From assembly GCA_016802295.1 (NCBI GenBank), contig JAESIW010000203.1:500134-564133 (forward strand): a DNA stretch of 64,000 bases, in the 5' to 3' direction. How positions within the stretch are numbered: the stretch's first letter is position 1; each line of letters opens with the position of its first letter. This document shows positions 61,419-64,000 of the stretch, piece after piece. Position numbers and translations under genes: made by a program. Source of the stretch: Brachionus rotundiformis. Its lineage: Eukaryota; Rotifera; Eurotatoria; Ploima; Brachionidae. A model generated the notes under the pieces. The model made no database searches and was not told where the DNA came from. It worked only from the letters and a program-made list of their open reading frames with translations.

Positions 61419-62617
61419 TTTAAGTTTCAAAATAAAATATTGTTAAATTAATTATAATTTTATATAATGTTGAATAGTTTTTAGCTAATTTAAATATCAA
61501 TTATTTATTTATAGAAAGATGAGTTGACAGATAGTTTTTAGAGAAATATTTTAATTTAAATTCCAGGTATTGGTTTTTCTTCAAGTTTATTTGTGTCATT
61601 TGTTCCCACTTAATGAGCTATTAAAATTGGTGCATTTATTCAGCACATATAATATTTAAATTTAATATTACTTTGCCAAAGAAACTAATTTTTAAAAATA
61701 TTTTTTTTAATTAACATTCAATTGTTTTCAATGAGTATATTTATTTTTAAAAATATTGTTTTACAAACTAATTAGGTGAAATTTTGCTTACGGAATCATT
61801 TGGTAAAGCCAGAAAGAGCGAGGATGTCTTAATTTTTCCTATAGAAACAAACAAATAAATAATTGATTAGACTTGATGGTAAAAATTTGGCATTAAATTA
61901 ACTCTAAAACCTTATTAAAAATAGAAAAAATAAACTCCTTGTTGAAAATCAGTGAAAAATTTTACCAAATACTACTAGCCAAAGTTCGGCTACACTTTTT
62001 TTTCCAACGAAAAAGTATCGTTCAATCCAAAATAAAAAAACTCTAAACTAATTTATTTTACTAATTAAACATTTTAAATTATTTAAGCAATGTAAAAGCA
62101 AAGCCATATTTTTGCCAGCATAAACATGGTTAAACAATTTAATTTAATGCTATTTAATTTAAACTCACCTTTATGTCGTATCAAAAAACTAATTATAATT
62201 TTCTCAAATTAGCTAGAAAAAAATTTATTAAAATTAAATTTGAATATATGTCAAAATTAAACCAAATTATCTAATTTACAGATTGTGAAAATTATTTATT
62301 TTTAAGTCTACAAAATTATTGCCAAAAAAAAAGCAAAAAAACTAAAAAATAAGATAAGTAAATTCAACAACATTTTTATATAAAGGAATTGACTAAAACG
62401 GATTCCAACACGAAAAAAATCTCTAAATAATTTTATAAAAGATAACGCAAAATTTGTCTCAAAAAAAAAATTAATTAATAAATCCGACACCCGTTGTCAC
62501 ATTAGCTAATCAATTCACCTTTGCTTTAATTAACTGTCTAAATTTTAAATAAAGTTTTTTTTTTGTTGCTTAATTAAGCAATATTTAATGATTTCACTGT
62601 TTTGATTATTAAAATTT
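61419..62617. other. Spacer between TCAF-like gene and NEK kinase
   Basis: About 1.2 kb of A/T-rich sequence with the promoter of the TCAF-like gene on its left and the 3' UTR of the kinase on its right. A 60-codon frame at 62,308-62,490 is low-complexity and rejected. Confidence 0.4.
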
Positions 62618-63769
62618 TTATGATTGCTGCATTTCCATTGGAGATGGCGTCATGGGAGATATGTTTCCAATAGCTTGGAAATGCTGGTGCATTATTTTGG
62701 CTACTTCGCATATTTTGTTTATACTCGGTCTCAATTCGGGGTTAAGATTAAGACAAGATTTGACCACATTACGCAGCTAATTAAATTAAATTTTAACTCA
62801 GCTTCTTTAATTTATTAAACTAATTAGCCTACCTCGGAAGTGTACAGTTCTGACGGCAAGTCCGGATAGTCACATCTTTCTATTTTTTCAATCAAAATTT
62901 GCAAATTCATGTTTTCACCTGAGAACGGTGACTTCAGTGCTGCCATCTAAGCATTAATTAATTAGAAAAATAATTAAGAAAATTTAATTATTTTAATTAA
63001 TGGAGTCAGTACTTCATATAAGATGCATCCCAGGGACCATATGTCCGACTTGAAGTCATATCCATGCTGGTTGATTCGTTCTGGAGACATGTAGTACGGT
63101 GTGCCGACCAGCGAAAATGCCATTCCAGTGCTTTTACTAAAAAACCTGCTCAGTCCCAGATCGCCTAGCTTGACTGTGCCTTGAGCGGTGATGAACACAT
63201 TGGCCGGCTTCAGGTCCCTGTGCATCACTCGGCGTTCATGCATGTGCTCCAAAGCGCTGCTTATTTGCAGAAAATACTTCCAAATGGTCTTTTCTGGAAT
63301 AAGCCGGTTTTCTTTTTTAAAATACTAAAATAATTTAATTAAACTTTGGTGCGGGTCCAAATTTAAATCATAAATGGTACTCTACCCGAATCATTTTGGA
63401 CAGATCGCCGGCATCAGCCAGCTCCAGAACAATATACAGGTCATTGTCATGGAAAAAAGAAGACAAATATTGGATTACATTGGGATGGTTAAGCTGCTTC
63501 AAAAGCTCTATTTCCTTGTAGCATTCCTCTCTGGCTTTCTGGTCCATGAGCTCGTAGATCTTCATCCGCTTCAAGGCGACCACCCGGTTGTCCACGAGAC
63601 ACCTGGCCTTGAACACCTCGCTGAACTGGCCCTGGCCAATCTTCTTCTCCAGCTCGAATTTGTCCAGACTGTCGTAAAAGTTGTGGCGACTTACATGCGT
63701 CACATTGTTCACCATCATATTGTTTAGATTGCTGGAAATCTTGGACTTGGAACTGCCGGCAACCGCCAT
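62618..63769 (-). CDS. NEK7: NIMA-related kinase, NEK6/NEK7 type
   Basis: Four minus-strand exons, 63769-63386, 63324-63013, 62946-62833 and 62776-62618, all in phase 0, give 322 residues (NEK6/7: about 302-313). Kinase motifs: glycine loop IGQGQFSEVFKA, catalytic lysine VALKRMK, HRDLKPANVF, DLG in place of DFG (characteristic of NEK6/7), activation segment with FFSKSTGMAFSLVGTPYYMSP, and SDIWSLGCILYEMAALKSPF. The short tail after the kinase domain and the small N-terminal extension fit NEK6/7, which act downstream of NEK9 in mitotic spindle assembly. Without splicing the frame ends soon after YEV; the exon 3 join restores YEMAALKSPFSGENMNLQ. All acceptors are TAG. The symbol denotes the NEK6/7 group; I cannot separate the two. 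Confidence 0.93.
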
Positions 63770-64000
63770 TTAACAACTCTTTCACTAGCTTGCCAATCTA
63801 AGTATACCAAAATTCAGAGAAATTAAGCTCTTCTAAATCAAAAATAAGCAATTTTTATATGGTGTTTTATTTTTTTTCCAAAAAGAAATGTTCTTTTTAG
63901 CGTGCAACGATTCAAAGACTTGACGTACTTAAATTGGTTAATACCAATTTTATTACTGACATAAAATATACAAAAAATTTTTTCTCTTTTATGACAATAA

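Noticed and set aside
62308..62490. 60-codon hydrophobic minus-strand frame
   Set aside because: Phe/Leu-rich translation of A/T-rich DNA between two genes, without support.
1..64000. CRISPR arrays, rRNA genes, bacterial operons or origins
   Set aside because: No regularly spaced repeats or ribosomal sequence; introns and homeobox genes show animal nuclear DNA.

Overview
This window is strongly AT-rich eukaryotic DNA from a small invertebrate animal. The genes have short introns (often 50-170 bases), GT donors, and two animal homeobox genes (Hmx and Msx). Very AT-rich gene deserts of 5-8 kb separate the gene clusters. Composition, compactness and gene style would suit a spiralian such as a monogonont rotifer, but that is inference; the sequence only proves a bilaterian-type animal genome. 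Of 37 introns I could place by reading frame, about 14 end in AAG rather than the usual TAG/CAG, which is a lineage signature in itself.

Layout. 0.7-2.5 kb (+): Hmx homeobox gene. 7.5-8.9 kb (-): protein phosphatase 1 catalytic subunit. 10.1-13.1 kb (-): a membrane-anchored hexokinase with two alternative last exons. 18.4-18.9 kb: a non-autonomous hAT-like element with target duplication. 19.3-25.6 kb (-): condensin subunit D2. 31.8-33.2 kb (+): single-exon Msx homeobox gene. Hmx and Msx, two NK-class genes, lie about 30 kb apart on the same strand with housekeeping genes between them, so this looks like a relic of the ancestral NK homeobox cluster. 35.7-35.9 kb: tRNA-derived SINE. 38.1-38.9 kb: 5'-truncated non-LTR retrotransposon. 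39.4-43.2 kb (+): tandem pair of MFSD1-like transporters. 45.4-48.7 kb (-): three-Ig-domain lachesin/IgLON-like cell-surface protein. 49-56.7 kb: desert, with hints of a tiny plus-strand gene. 56.8-57.5 kb (-): orphan secreted basic protein. 58.0-58.4 kb (+): orphan 118-residue protein. 59.2-61.4 kb (-): TCAF/M60-like metalloprotease-family protein. 62.6-63.8 kb (-): NEK6/7 kinase.

The most striking system is a three-copy interspersed repeat (37.2-37.8 kb on the minus strand; 43.5-44.4 and 46.9-47.8 kb on the plus strand). Each copy contains two complete twister self-cleaving ribozymes in the same orientation, with predicted cleavage sites exactly 402 bases apart in all three copies. Transcription followed by two self-cleavages would release a 402-nt RNA with 5'-OH and 2',3'-cyclic phosphate ends, ready to be ligated into a circle. 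This is the logic of hammerhead 'retrozymes', but built with twister. A degraded twister half-copy lies at 44.54 kb. A 5'-truncated reverse transcriptase fragment lies next to copy 1.

The genes are not an operon or pathway. They are a developmental-regulator neighbourhood with interleaved housekeeping genes, plus a repeat-rich right half. Exon coordinates in the entries were read by hand from splice sites, reading frame and family similarity, and frames were checked by exon-length arithmetic.
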